From Symsagittifera roscoffensis (lineage: Eukaryota > Xenacoelomorpha > Acoela > Convolutidae): a stretch of DNA of 64,000 nucleotides. The notes beneath the pieces were generated by a model, which saw nothing but the letters and a program-made list of their open reading frames with translations, ran no database searches and was not told where the DNA came from. Every line of letters begins with the position of its first letter. Position 1 is the stretch's first letter. Position numbers and translations under genes: made by a program. Of the stretch, positions 34,312 to 46,152 are shown in pieces. Location of the stretch: the NCBI RefSeq assembly GCF_963678635.1, contig NC_087066.1, positions 58,794,312-58,858,311 on the forward strand. Direction: 5' to 3'.

Positions 34312-35094
34312 CGTAGTCTGAAACTGTTCAAAAACTTCTTTCTGATCATTTCACACCTAACCACAAAAGTGTACACCGGTGAACAATTGCTTCGAAGACA
34401 CTTTTTTTGTTTGATGATTCAATGTAGCGCTAATCACAGTCAGACATTTGTATATGTAGCATTCGCCCAGACATTACACAGTGACGGAGCGTAGAAAAAA
34501 TTTCTATTGACGACTGGCTAACGTCAGTCACCTTAATTCTACTTGTTTTTAACCGTCTAGACCTAGCCAGTTATTTTTCTGGTCTGTTAAGGGCTAAGTA
34601 AAAAGTTACCATTTATAGGCCATCAGCCAGATGACTTTTGATCAGCTTTCGTTTACATGCGAAAATAACACATAGCTTGGTCTCGGATCCACAGACTATG
34701 TGATCCGAGACGTAGTCTGAAACTGTTCAAAAACTTTTTCTGATCATTTCGCACCTAACCACAAAAATGTACACCGGTGAACAATTGCTTCGAAGACAGT
34801 TAATTGTTTGATGATCCAATGTAGCGCTAATCACAGTCAGACAGTTGTATATGTAACATTCGCCCAGACATTACACAGTGACGGAGCGTAGAAAAAGTTT
34901 CAATTGACGACTGGCTGACGTCAGTCACCCCGTTTTTAACCGTCTAGACCTAGCCAGTTATTTTTCTGGTCTGTTAAGGGCTAAGTAAAAAGTTACCATT
35001 TTTAGGCCATCAGCCAAATGACTTTTGGTCAGCTTTCTTTTACATGCGAAAATAACACATAGCTTGTTCTCGGACCCACAGATTACGGTATTAC
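34312..35094. repeat. Tandem duplication, unit 399 bp
   Basis: CGTAGTCTGAAACTGTTC begins at 34312 and again at 34711. The copies run in parallel through 'GTACACCGGTGAACAATTGC', 'ATGTAGCGCTAATCACAGTC', 'CAGTGACGGAGCGTAGAAAA', 'TAACCGTCTAGACCTAGCCA' and 'AAAATAACACATAGCTTG', at roughly 95% identity with small indels. The unit is GC-richer than its surroundings and has no convincing ORF. Confidence 0.85.
34681..34710. repeat. Hairpin at the tandem-duplication junction
   Basis: TCTCGGATC and GATCCGAGA are exact reverse complements around a 12-base centre. They sit precisely at the joint between the two 399-bp copies. The end of copy 2 retains only TCTCGGACC. Confidence 0.6.
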
Positions 35095-35199
35095 TATTAA
35101 AAACACGGCTAGAAAACCATAATTTACTATGTTTCTACTGACAGTTATATGCTAAAACCATTGAGGATTGACTCTTTCCTCTTTTCTAACTACTCATGC

Positions 35200-35850
35200 C
35201 CGGTACTTTTGAACAGTATTGGAGTTAATTAAATCATTCAGGGCCTTATAGGAGCTAAAGTACGTATCTAAAGTCACCAACAGTTTTTTGGCACCAGGCC
35301 TTCAATTCCGTGATCCCTCCAATTCCAGGGATAACATCGATATCTCCCTGATTGAATGATACGGGAGGGTACGGATCCGCTCCGGATGTCCCACTGGACG
35401 TTTCTTCCGTCTAATCTCCTTCAATTAAGCGTTTATCGTGTCGTGATATCACGACAAGAGGCTTAGAATTTCTCTTGTTTTCCTTCGACTGATTTCCGTC
35501 TCGTTAATCCCTGTTTCTATCGTGCTTTATGGACAAAACGGCCATTTTTACTTTTCTCAGAAATATTCTAGCTCGAATCGAAATTTTGTTAATTTTTATT
35601 CTAGACTATTCCCAATTCCTTTCCATTACGATTTCACTGATAACGCCTTTAATGTCCTTTTTTGTCTGCATTGGCCGGTTCGACTGTGCTAATCCGGGGG
35701 AATGGCACTACTCCCTCGGAAAGTCCTCTCAGTGTCTCCATTGAACGCGTATTTCCGGGTTATCTTCAAGTGGTGATCCTGTGTTCTATATTCAACTTAC
35801 AAATCGCAACAGAAAATAATTTTTATCCACGTCACCGCGTATCATGAATG
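35200..35850 (-). pseudogene. Coding-like GC-richer segment, unrecognised
   Basis: The minus strand has protein-like runs such as SFNQGDIDVIPGIGGITELK (near 35.3 kb) and MQTKKDIKGVISEIV (near 35.65 kb), separated by stops. Base composition is closer to the neighbouring 36-45 kb units than to the AT-rich flanks. It may be another decayed part of the same foreign element. No family recognised. Confidence 0.3.
35439..35456. repeat. Perfect 18-bp palindrome
   Basis: TGTCGTGATATCACGACA equals its own reverse complement. Dyads of this sort can be protein-binding sites or chance; no further context. Confidence 0.45.
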
Positions 35851-36456
35851 GCATCGTAGTACATTTCACTACCTTCTAACATTTTCACACAACATAAACC
35901 ATGAGGAGTGTCCTAGATAAAATTTCTCTTCTGACTGCTTACAACATTTCACCATAAAATTTCTTTTGGCTCTTGCTGGTTTAAAAAGGTTTGGGACGTG
36001 GCACGTCCACGCACCCATTAAAATTAACTTAGAATTAATCACAAAATATTATCGTATATTTATGCTGTCGCGCTCAATATTAAACTAAGAAACTCTGTAC
36101 TATGAAAAGTAATGAGGTACCCACCCTCCTCAAAGGAGCGTACCCAAACCCTACCAGGTCGCCACAAAGTGAGGATGGGTCCTAAACAGGTTGAAACTTC
36201 GTTCAGGTTTAAATAGGCTATTATACTCACCTATGGCTTGCATAAATAAATAACAATAATCAAACATTATCCATTGCAATTCAACAATTTTAACAATTCC
36301 TATCAGTTTCAAAATCTGGTCTGACCAGACCTCAACAAAACAAAAAGTTTAAAAGCCTCAAAAATCAGTCTTTGTTGATTTAGTCAAGCTTTACGCACTG
36401 CAACAATTGAGTTTTTTACTTCTCTCCACTCCTACTTCGTGTCTTGCCTTCAATTC

Positions 36457-38395
36457 TTACTCCCTCGCATCTTGTTCCCGCTCGCCCATCTCGCTGTCTT
36501 CCAGCACTTTCTGTAGCATGTCAACAGAGTTGCGGGCCGTGCCATAGTTTTCTTGTTCTAACAATCGCTGCTCGCAATAGATCGCTGCTGATCGCTGCGG
36601 GCAGTAGATCTACGTTCACGTTCTGCTCCCGATTCCTACAGAAGCTATTATGCAAGCACAGGCTCACATTCGGTTCTAGGTCAGCTTGTAAGAACTTGTT
36701 TTTCTCATTTTCATTGGTACAATGCATTCCAACTACCCGTCTCTCAGTTGTGTTCACGGCGTTCCTGTGCGTCAGAAATGCGTTCTTATAGGCTCCCGGT
36801 GCTATGTTCAGCTGGAAAGATTGAAAGGCCTCCATGTTTTGGGTTATATGACGCTTCGTGCGTTCATTCACTCATGCCGTGATCACCGCACGGAACCAAT
36901 GCATCAACCTTTGTGTTGCCCAAATCCTTTCGATGGCTTTGGATATCCTCAGGACTTTGCAGGTAGTTTTGAACAGATCCAGTTTCTTGCTGACACTCAC
37001 TTTGCTCAGTTGCTCAGTAGTTGTTACTGCCATCTCCTGTTCGCTCATTTGTCTTCATTAGCCTCAAGCCATTTCACTGCTAACATGACACTGACCACCA
37101 ATATCGACACATTCTGTGCTTGATCAGGCAATCCCACGGAAAATAACTCTCCAGCATCCCAATCCAACACAAGATTTACTCTCTTGGGGTACCAAAACGT
37201 CTGCCCTTGGGTCGGCAGTTTGTTCCTCCAGGTCCGATAATCCAATACTGTCAGCAGTGGCTCCACTTTCAACATCATTGGATGCGTTTCATCCTTCTCG
37301 TCACTTCTACGGAAATCATTCGCCATCATCCCACTCGCTTTCTTCTTCTGAAAATCACTGACGTTTCCGTCACCCCATTTCACGAAGTTCTCTCCCCCTA
37401 TTTCCTCTAATTTGTCTCTAGACCTCTCCGGGACCGCTCGAAGGATCTTCGTCAATAGTTCATGGACTTTTTTGGACATCTTCGACAATCGCACACACTT
37501 AGGCACCGAAAAAAAAAGTTGATCAATCAACCGATGCTGCGTTCTGGCATCCACTATCAGCAGGTGCGTCGGATATCTGCTGTTGCAATATGGTGGCAAA
37601 CTGGATCCCACCAGATACTTCGAGCCAACTGTCTTGTGATATCCCTCGCCAGCTTTCAATTTTTTGCTCGCAACGACCCTGGAACTCATGTGCCCTCTCG
37701 AGATGTTCCAGTGATTCCATGGAGCATGTCATAGTGTAGAACCCTAAGGCAGTGACCAAATTCACCTCAGTAACCCCATGGCAGTCGGCGATCAATTCCA
37801 TCTCGCTCCTGTCCGACATGCTTAGCCTCTCAAATAGCCTCGCCAACTGGCAATGCTGTTCGGCCAGGGTTTCCAAGCAGTGACCCGTTTCACACACGTG
37901 CCCTTCCAGTCCACAACTGGCGGCCAGGCACTCACTTGTCTTCATCCAATCACTCGAGAAGTTTCCCTCCGATGGTTCCTTGGTTGTCTTCTCACTCTGC
38001 TTCTTCACATTTAAGAACAGCAAGTGGTGAATCATTGCTAAATCATGCAGACTCTCATCGTCGCTCTCTTCTAGCTCAACATCAGCGGTGAGGTCCCATA
38101 TCAGACCCACATTCGGCTTTGGGCACCATGAAGGTTTCATGAGTTCCCATATCGTTACTAGACTGGTCCTCAGTGGACCAAAGTAGTAGGCGACACTCTG
38201 TTTTCTCTAACTGAAAAAAGCTCTTTTTCAAACTCTTTAACCTTTTTTTTCAAATTTGTTTTCTTTATTTTGTGCTGTGGGCACTCTGCGAAACTGATGG
38301 ACAGCTTGTGGTAACCTGTCAAGTTCATAGCCTTCAGCTGTGTTGCAGTGATGTCCTGTTTTGCACACCGTTTTAGACACCACCGCTTTTTTATA
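36457..38395 (-). pseudogene. Unit 1 coding block, overlapping frames, unrecognised
   Basis: Read right to left. An approximately 70-codon frame without ATG (near 38395-38165) has a Cys pair and a Lys-rich coiled coil. Then come a 205-residue ORF (38140-37523), whose frame is open further upstream (YYFGPLRTS), and a 214-residue ORF (37689-37045). A 57-codon frame follows, whose ATG overlaps the previous TGA (ATGA), and after one TGA the same frame opens for 116 codons (36871-36521). A last short frame ends at GAGTAA (36457). Composition is protein-like throughout (WYPKRVNLVLDWDAGELF). Frame changes suggest either one gene broken by frameshifts, short introns, or genuinely overlapping ORFs. 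No known domain recognised. Confidence 0.45.
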
Positions 38396-38508
38396 TGATG
38401 AAGTATACACTCACCTTAATCATAATAATTAATTTTTTATTTTCAGGCTAATATTACGTCAAAGATTGTAATAAATTGCATTTAAATTCATTAAACTATA
38501 GCATGAAA

Positions 38509-38906
38509 CAGTAGGGGATTTAGGGGGGGGGGGGGGGTTGGGCGGACGCCTCCTTCAAGGATTTGACCACCTGCCGACCCAGAGGGTCCCCTCTTTGTAC
38601 TATTTTGAGATATCCGTTTTTGGCTGACTGACCTTGAAGTTTTTCTAAGAGCGCCTTCGGCGCCAATCTATACTATTTGTGAAGGGGGGGGGGGGGGTGC
38701 GCGAGCCGAAAAAACACGAATTACTTGGTCAAAATTTTCCAAAAATGCCTAAAAACGCATTCTTTCTTGGTCTTTATTCAAAAATTTGCCTCAAGCGCAG
38801 AAAATTTGGTAAAAAAATCAATTTGATCCTATAAAAAAGGCCAAAAAAATTTTCAAAATTTTATTGGAAAATCCCCTCCCTCGAGAAATTTCTAGATCCG
38901 CGCCTG
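38509..38906 (-). mobile_element. hAT MITE in unit 1
   Basis: Ends CAGTAGGGGATTTAGG and CTAGATCCGCGCCTG, flanked by GCATGAAA and ACATGAAA (7 of 8). Contains two long G runs. The same family, oppositely oriented, lies in the SAAL1 intron. Because every unit carries it at the same place, insertion preceded the triplication. Confidence 0.8.
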
Positions 38907-39412
38907 ACATGAAAGATGGTTTTGACGCCTTTTTGTCAGTTTTCAGACGTTTCTGGTTGAATTTTGATTTCGATACGCCATGTATAAATTCCAATTGTTG
39001 TCGGTGTTTGCTAAAACTCAAAAACGTACGACGTTTCTTATGAAAAATAGAAAGGAAGAAAAAGAATATTAAAAGTTTTTTCTTGTTATTTTAATTATAT
39101 ATTTGTTTATCAGGTCGCCACAAAGTGAGGATGGGTCCTAAACAGGTTGAAACTTCGTTCAGGTTTAAATAGGCTATTGTACTCACCTATGGCTTGCATA
39201 AATAAATAACAATAATCTAACATTTTCCATTGCAATTCAACAATTGTAACAATTCCTATCAGTTTCAAAATCTGGTCTGACCAGACCTCAACAAAACAAA
39301 AAGTTTAAAAGCCTCAAAAATCAGTCTTTGTTGATTTAGTCAAGCTTTACGCACTGCAACAATTGAGTTTTTTACTTCTCTCCACTCCTACTTCGTGTCT
39401 TGCCTTCAATTC

Positions 39413-41351
39413 TTACTCCCTCGCATCTTGTTCCCGCTCGCCCATCTCGCTGTCTTCCAGCACTTTCTGTAGCATGTCAACAGAATTGCGGGCCGTGCCA
39501 TAGTTTTCTTGTTCTAACAATCGCTGCTCGCAATAGATCGCTGCTGATCGCTGCGGGCAGTAGATCTACGTTCACGTTCTGCTCCCGATTCCTACAGAAG
39601 CTATTATGCAAGCACAGGCTCACATTCGGTTCTAGGTCAGCTTGTAAGAACTTGTTTTTCTCATTTTCATTGGTACAATGCATTCCAACTACCCGTCTCT
39701 CAGTTGTGTTCACGGCGTTCCTGTGCGTCAGAAATGCGTTCTTATAGGCTCCCGGTGCTATGTTCAGCTGGAAAGATTGAAAGGCCTCCATGTTTTGGGT
39801 TATATGACGCTTCGTGCGTTCATTCACTCATGCCGTGATCACCGCACGGAACCAAGGCATCAACCTTTGTGTTGCCCAAATCCTTTCGATGGCTTTGGAT
39901 ATCCTCAGGACTTTGCAGGTAGTTTTGAACAGATCCAGTTTCTTGCTGACACTCACTTTGCTCAGTTGCTCAGTAGTTGTTACTGCCATCTCCTGTTCGC
40001 TCATTTGTCTTCATTAGCCTCAAGCCATTTCACTGCTAACATGACACTGACCACCAATATCGACACATTCTGTGCTTGATCAGGCAATCCCACGGAAAAT
40101 AACTCTCCAGCATCCCAATCCAACACAAGATTTACTCTCTTGGGGTACCAAAACGTCTGCCCATGGGTCGGCAGTTTGTTCCTCCAGGTCCGATAATCCA
40201 ATACTGTCAGCAGTGGCTCCACTTTCAACATCATTGGATGCGTTTCATCCTTCTCGTCACTTCTACGGAAATCATTCGCCATCATCCCACTCGCTTTCTT
40301 CTTCTGAAAATCACTGACGTTTCCGTCACCCCATTTCACGAAGTTCTCTCCCCCTATTTCCTCTAATTTGTCTCTAGACCTCTCCGGGACCGCTCGAAGG
40401 ATCTTCGTCAATAGTTCATGGACTTTTTTGGACATCTTCGACAATCGCACACACTTAGGCACCGAAAAAAAAAGTTGATCAATCAACCGATGCTGCGTTC
40501 TGGCATCCACTATCAGCAGGTGCGTCGGATATCTGCTGTTGCAATATGGTGGCAAACTGGATCCCACCAGATACTTCGAGCCAACTGTCTTGTGATATCC
40601 CTCGCCAGCTTTCAATTTTTTGCTCGCAACGACCCTGGAACTCATGTGCCCTCTCGAGATGTTCCAGTGATTCCATGGAGCATGTCATAGTGTAGAACCC
40701 TAAGGCAGTGACCAAATTCACCTCAGTAACCCCATGGCAGTCGGCGATCAATTCCATCTCGCTCCTGTCCGACATGCTTAGCCTCTCAAATAGCCTCGCC
40801 AACTGGCAATGCTGTTCGGCCAGGGTTTCCAAGCAGTGACCCGTTTCACACACGTGCCCTTCCAGTCCACAACTGGCGGCCAGGCACTCACTTGTCTTCA
40901 TCCAATCACTCGAGAAGTTTCCCTCCGATGGTTCCTTGGTTGTCTTCTCACTCTGCTTCTTCACATTTAAGAACAGCAAGTGGTGAATCATTGCTAAATC
41001 ATGCAGACTCTCATCGTCGCTCTCTTCTAGCTCAACATCAGCGGTGAGGTCCCATATCAGACCCACATTCGGCTTTGGGCACCATGAAGGTTTCATGAGT
41101 TCCCATATCGTTACTAGACTGGTCCTCAGTGGACCAAAGTAGTAGGCGACACTCTGTTTTCTCTAACTGAAAAAAGCTCTTTTTCAAACTCTTTAACCTT
41201 TTTTTTCAAATTTGTTTTCTTTATTTTGTGCTGTGGGCACTCTGCGAAACTGATGGACAGCTTGTGGTAACCTGTCAAGTTCATAGCCTTCAGCTGTGTT
41301 GCAGTGATGTCCTGTTTTGCACACCGTTTTAGACACCACCGCTTTTTTATA
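39413..41351 (-). pseudogene. Unit 2 coding block
   Basis: Same arrangement as unit 1: ORFs at 41096-40479 (205 residues), 40645-40001 (214) and 39827-39477 (116). The 205-residue product is identical to unit 1. The 214-residue one differs at one position (Q to H near residue 163). All frame breaks are shared, so they predate the amplification. Confidence 0.45.
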
Positions 41352-41464
41352 TGATGAAGTATACACTCACCTTAATCATAATAATTAATTTTTTATTTTC
41401 AGGCTAATATTACGTCAAAGATTGTAATAAATTGCATTTAAATTCATTAAACTATAGCATGAAA

Positions 41465-41856
41465 CAGTAGGGGATTTAGGGGGGGGGGATTGGGCGGACG
41501 CCTCCTTCAAGGATTTGACCACCTGCCGACCCAGAGGGTCCCCTCTTTGTACTATTTTGAGATATCCGTTTTTGGCTGACTGACCTTGAAGTTTTTCTAA
41601 GAGCGCCTTCGGCGCCAATCTATACTATTTGTGAAGGGGGGGGGGGGTGCGCGAGCCGAAAAAACACGAATTACTTGGTCAAAATTTTCCAAAAATGCCT
41701 AAAAACGCATTCTTTCTTGGTCTTTATTCAAAAATTTGCCTCAAGCGCAGAAAATTTGGTAAAAAAATCAATTTGATCCTATAAAAAAGGCCAAAAAAAT
41801 TTTCAAAATTTTATTGGAAAATCCCCTCCCTCGAGAAATTTCTAGATCCGCGCCTG
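41465..41856 (-). mobile_element. hAT MITE in unit 2
   Basis: Same element and flanks as in unit 1; shorter G runs (8 and 12) account for most of the size difference. Confidence 0.8.
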
Positions 41857-42362
41857 ACATGAAAGATGGTTTTGACGCCTTTTTGTCAGTTTTCAGACGT
41901 TTCTGGTTGAATTTTGATTTCGATACGCCATGTATAAATTCCAATTGTTGTCGGTGTTTGCTAAAACTCAAAAACGTACGACGTTTCTTATGAAAAATAG
42001 AAAGGAAGAAAAAGAATATTAAAAGTTTTTTCTTGTTATTTTAATTATATATTTGTTTATCAGGTCGCCACAAAGTGAGGATGGGTCCTAAACAGGTTGA
42101 AACTTCGTTCAGGTTTAAATAGGCTATTGTACTCACCTATGGCTTGCATAAATAAATAACAATAATCTAACATTTTCCATTGCAATTCAACAATTGTAAC
42201 AATTCCTATCAGTTTCAAAATCTGGTCTGACCAGACCTCAACAAAACAAAAAGTTTAAAAGCCTCAAAAATCAGTCTTTGTTGATTTAGTCAAGCTTTAC
42301 GCACTGCAACAATTGAGTTTTTTACTTCTCTCCACTCCTACTTCGTGTCTTGCCTTCAATTC

Positions 42363-44301
42363 TTACTCCCTCGCATCTTGTTCCCGCTCGCCCATCTCGC
42401 TGTCTTCCAGCACTTTCTGTAGCATGTCAACAGAATTGCGGGCCGTGCCATAGTTTTCTTGTTCTAACAATCGCTGCTCGCAATAGATCGCTGCTGATCG
42501 CTGCGGGCAGTAGATCTACGTTCACGTTCTGCTCCCGATTCCTACAGAAGCTATTATGCAAGCACAGGCTCACATTCGGTTCTAGGTCAGCTTGTAAGAA
42601 CTTGTTTTTCTCATTTTCATTGGTACAATGCATTCCAACTACCCGTCTCTCAGTTGTGTTCACGGCGTTCCTGTGCGTCAGAAATGCGTTCTTATAGGCT
42701 CCCGGTGCTATGTTCAGCTGGAAAGATTGAAAGGCCTCCATGTTTTGGGTTATATGACGCTTCGTGCGTTCATTCACTCATGCCGTGATCACCGCACGGA
42801 ACCAAGGCATCAACCTTTGTGTTGCCCAAATCCTTTCGATGGCTTTGGATATCCTCAGGACTTTGCAGGTAGTTTTGAACAGATCCAGTTTCTTGCTGAC
42901 ACTCACTTTGCTCAGTTGCTCAGTAGTTGTTACTGCCATCTCCTGTTCGCTCATTTGTCTTCATTAGCCTCAAGCCATTTCACTGCTAACATGACACTGA
43001 CCACCAATATCGACACATTCTGTGCTTGATCAGGCAATCCCACGGAAAATAACTCTCCAGCATCCCAATCCAACACAAGATTTACTCTCTTGGGGTACCA
43101 AAACGTCTGCCCATGGGTCGGCAGTTTGTTCCTCCAGGTCCGATAATCCAATACTGTCAGCAGTGGCTCCACTTTCAACATCATTGGATGCGTTTCATCC
43201 TTCTCGTCACTTGTACGGAAATCATTCGCCATCATCCCACTCGCTTTCTTCTTCTGAAAATCACTGACGTTTCCGTCACCCCATTTCACGAAGTTCTCTC
43301 CCCCTATTTCCTCTAATTTGTCTCTAGACCTCTCCGGGACCGCTCGAAGGATCTTCGTCAATAGTTCATGGACTTTTTTGGACATCTTCGACAATCGCAC
43401 ACACTTAGGCACCGAAAAAAAAAGTTGATCAATCAACCGATGCTGCGTTCTGGCATCCACTATCAGCAGGTGCGTCGGATATCTGCTGTTGCAATATGGT
43501 GGCAAACTGGATCCCACCAGATACTTCGAGCCAACTGTCTTGTGATATCCCTCGCCAGCTTTCAATTTTTTGCTCGCAACGACCCTGGAACTCATGTGCC
43601 CTCTCGAGATGTTCCAGTGATTCCATGGAGCATGTCATAGTGTAGAACCCTAAGGCAGTGACCAAATTCACCTCAGTAACCCCATGGCAGTCGGCGATCA
43701 ATTCCATCTCGCTCCTGTCCGACATGCTTAGCCTCTCAAATAGCCTCGCCAACTGGCAATGCTGTTCGGCCAGGGTTTCCAAGCAGTGACCCGTTTCACA
43801 CACGTGCCCTTCCAGTCCACAACTGGCGGCCAGGCACTCACTTGTCTTCATCCAATCACTCGAGAAGTTTCCCTCCGATGGTTCCTTGGTTGTCTTCTCA
43901 CTCTGCTTCTTCACATTTAAGAACAGCAAGTGGTGAATCATTGCTAAATCATGCAGACTCTCATCGTCGCTCTCTTCTAGCTCAACATCAGCGGTGAGGT
44001 CCCATATCAGACCCACATTCGGCTTTGGGCACCATGAAGGTTTCATGAGTTCCCATATCGTTACTAGACTGGTCCTCAGTGGACCAAAGTAGTAGGCGAC
44101 ATTCTGTTTTCTATAACTGAAAAAAGCTCTTTTTCAAACTCTTTAACCTTTTTTTTCAAATTTGTTTTCTTTATTTTGTGCTGTGGGCACTCTGCGAAAC
44201 TGATGGACAGCTTGTGGTAACCTGTCAAGTTCATAGCCTTCAGCTGTGTTGCAGTGATGTCCTGTTTTGCACACCGTTTTAGACACCACCGCTTTTTTAT
44301 A
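42363..44301 (-). pseudogene. Unit 3 coding block
   Basis: ORFs at 44046-43429 (205 residues), 43595-42951 (214) and 42777-42427 (116), arranged as in units 1 and 2. One extra substitution changes Arg to Thr in the 214-residue product (codon near 43214). Confidence 0.45.
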
Positions 44302-44414
44302 TGATGAAGTATACACTCACCTTAATCATAATAATTAATTTTTTATTTTCAAGCTAATATTACGTCAAAGATTGTAATAAATTGCATTTAAATTCATTAA
44401 ACTATAGCATGAAA

Positions 44415-44809
44415 CAGTAGGGGATTTGGGGGGGGGGGGTTGGGCGGACGCCTCCTTCAAGGATTTGACCACCTGCCGACCCAGAGGGTCCCCTCTTTGT
44501 ACTATTTTGAGATATCCGTTTTTGGCTGACTGACCTTGAAGTTTATCTAAGAGCGCCTTCGGCGCCAATCTATACTATTTGTGAAGGGGGGGGGGGGGGG
44601 TGCGCGAGCCGAAAAAACACGAATTACTTGGTCAAAATTTTCCAAAAATGCCTAAAAACGCATTCTTTCTTGGTCTTTATTCAAAAATTTGCCTCAAGCG
44701 CAGAAAATTTGGTCAAAAAATCAATTTGATCCTATAAAAAAGGCCGAAAAAATTTTCAAAATTTTATTGGAAAATCCCCTCCCTCGAGAAATTTCTAGAT
44801 CCGCGCCTG
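44415..44809 (-). mobile_element. hAT MITE in unit 3
   Basis: Same ends and target duplication as the other two units, with a longer second G run and several private substitutions. Confidence 0.8.
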
Positions 44810-45013
44810 ACATGAAAGATGGTTTTGACGCCTTCTTGTCAGTTTTCAGACGTTTCTGGTTGAATTTTGATTTCGATACGCCATGTATAAATTCCAATTG
44901 TTGTCGGTGTTTGCTAAAACTCAAAAACGTACGACGTTTCTTATGAAAAATAGAAAGGAAGAAAAAGAATATTAAAAGTTTTTTCTTGTTATTTTAATTA
45001 TATATTTGTTTAT

Positions 45014-45720
45014 CAGATCTTCTATGTTTAATTTGGAGTTATCTCTAGAAACAAAATCAATTTGTTCGAAGCTGTTTTCGTCTTTTTTGTGTAATCTCAT
45101 CCCAATATATTCTATTTTTAAAGTTGTAACTGGGCATCTTTCTTTTTATATCATGCACGCACTTTTTGTTTTGTAATTTGCAGCGGTCACCGTTTTTCGA
45201 GCTTCCTCTGGTTTTGATTTTTCATCAAGCTTTTTACCATTTTGTAAACAGTGTGAAATAATCAATGATAATTTTTTGCAATATTTCACATAAAGTTTGA
45301 AAAACAATGTGTGCTCATTCTTTTCGTGTTGATTTTTTTCTATACAGCCCGGATCAGGGTCAAGGTTTCAGATCTTCGATGTTTATCATGGAGTTATCTC
45401 TGAAAAAAAGTTATTTTGTTCGAAGCTGTTTTCGTCTTTTTTGTGTAAGCTCTACTCACTTATTCCATTCTTAAAGACGTAACTGGACATCTTTCTTTTT
45501 ATTCTATGCACGCGCTTTTCGTTTTGTAATTTGCACGGGCATTGTTTTTCACGCTTCCTCCTTGTTTTGATTTTTCAGCAAGTTCTTTATCATTTGGTAA
45601 GCAGTGTGAAATAGCCAGTGACAATTTTTTGTAATGTTTTACATAAAATTTTGAAAACAACGTGTGCTCATTCTTTTCCTGTTGGTTTTTTTCTACACAG
45701 ACCGGGTTAAGGTTTCGAGC
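45014..45720. repeat. Tandem duplication, unit about 355 bp
   Basis: CAGATCTTCTATGTTTA (45014) and CAGATCTTCGATGTTTA (45369) start two copies. Shared blocks include 'TGTTCGAAGCTGTTTTCGTC', 'CATCTTTCTTTTTAT', 'TTTGTTTTGTAATTTGCA' and 'GTGTGCTCATTCTTTTC'. Identity is about 85%. Not coding. Confidence 0.75.
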
Positions 45721-46124
45721 GAGGTGGATTGGGTTCATATCAAAATTAAATTGATCAAAAATTCCTGTTCGAGAAGGACCTAAGTTGAACTCAAATCCAA
45801 AACATAACATCGAGTCGGACGAAAGATAAACTCAAATACCAGTTCGAAACACTAAATTGAGTTAGGACCGATGTGGTTAACTCATAGAGTAATTTCGGAT
45901 AGAGTACACCGTCTGCTCGTCACGCTATCTTATTTTCGGCCGGATAGATTCGTGCAACTTCTTAGTCTAATACCGATCCTAATCTTACTCTTATATCTAC
46001 TAGTCTCAGGGCGTTTAACTAGTCTCTGCTAGGCTCAATAGATCTAGAGTATACTGGCTTATTGCGGCAGCTGAAGTTCTCTTGGAGAGGCAACTAATTT
46101 CTAAGTTAATTTCGAATCTCTCTG
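45721..46124. other. Unannotated junction region
   Basis: No gene. It separates the duplicated repeats from the strand-skewed retroelement region. Composition is balanced, unlike the sequence to its right. Confidence 0.35.
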
Positions 46125-46152
46125 GTGCTGAAATTACAAGTAATTTCAGCAC
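46125..46152. repeat. Hairpin near the left edge of the skewed region
   Basis: GTGCTGAAATTA and TAATTTCAGCAC are exact reverse complements with a CAAG loop. Position suggests it may mark or lie near the retroelement's 3' end. Confidence 0.55.

Larger units (their letters stand above)
36155..39110. repeat. Tandem unit 1 of a 2.95-kb triplication
   Basis: Starts CAGGTCGCCACAAAG and is 2956 bp to the next start. It differs from unit 2 by only a handful of substitutions (for example G/A near 36536, T/A near 37205, T/G near 36901) and by G-run lengths near 38.53 and 38.69 kb. It contains a minus-strand broken coding block and a hAT MITE. Confidence 0.95.
39111..42060. repeat. Tandem unit 2 of the triplication
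   Basis: 2950 bp, starting CAGGTCGCCACAAAG. Nearly identical to units 1 and 3. The joint with unit 1 is direct: TTTGTTTAT|CAGGTCGCC, with no filler. Confidence 0.95.
42061..45013. repeat. Tandem unit 3 of the triplication
   Basis: 2953 bp. Its left two thirds match unit 2 almost perfectly. Its right third has extra substitutions (near 44102, 44114, 44352, 44545, 44714, 44746 and 44836), as expected for the oldest outer edge. It ends TTTATCAG before unrelated sequence. Confidence 0.95.

Noticed and set aside
36444-37123. Plus-strand ORFs of 115 and 133 codons in each 2.95-kb unit (also near 39.4 and 42.35 kb)
   Set aside because: They lie opposite the protein-like minus-strand frames and their composition (Cys/Ser/Leu-rich) is that of an antisense shadow.
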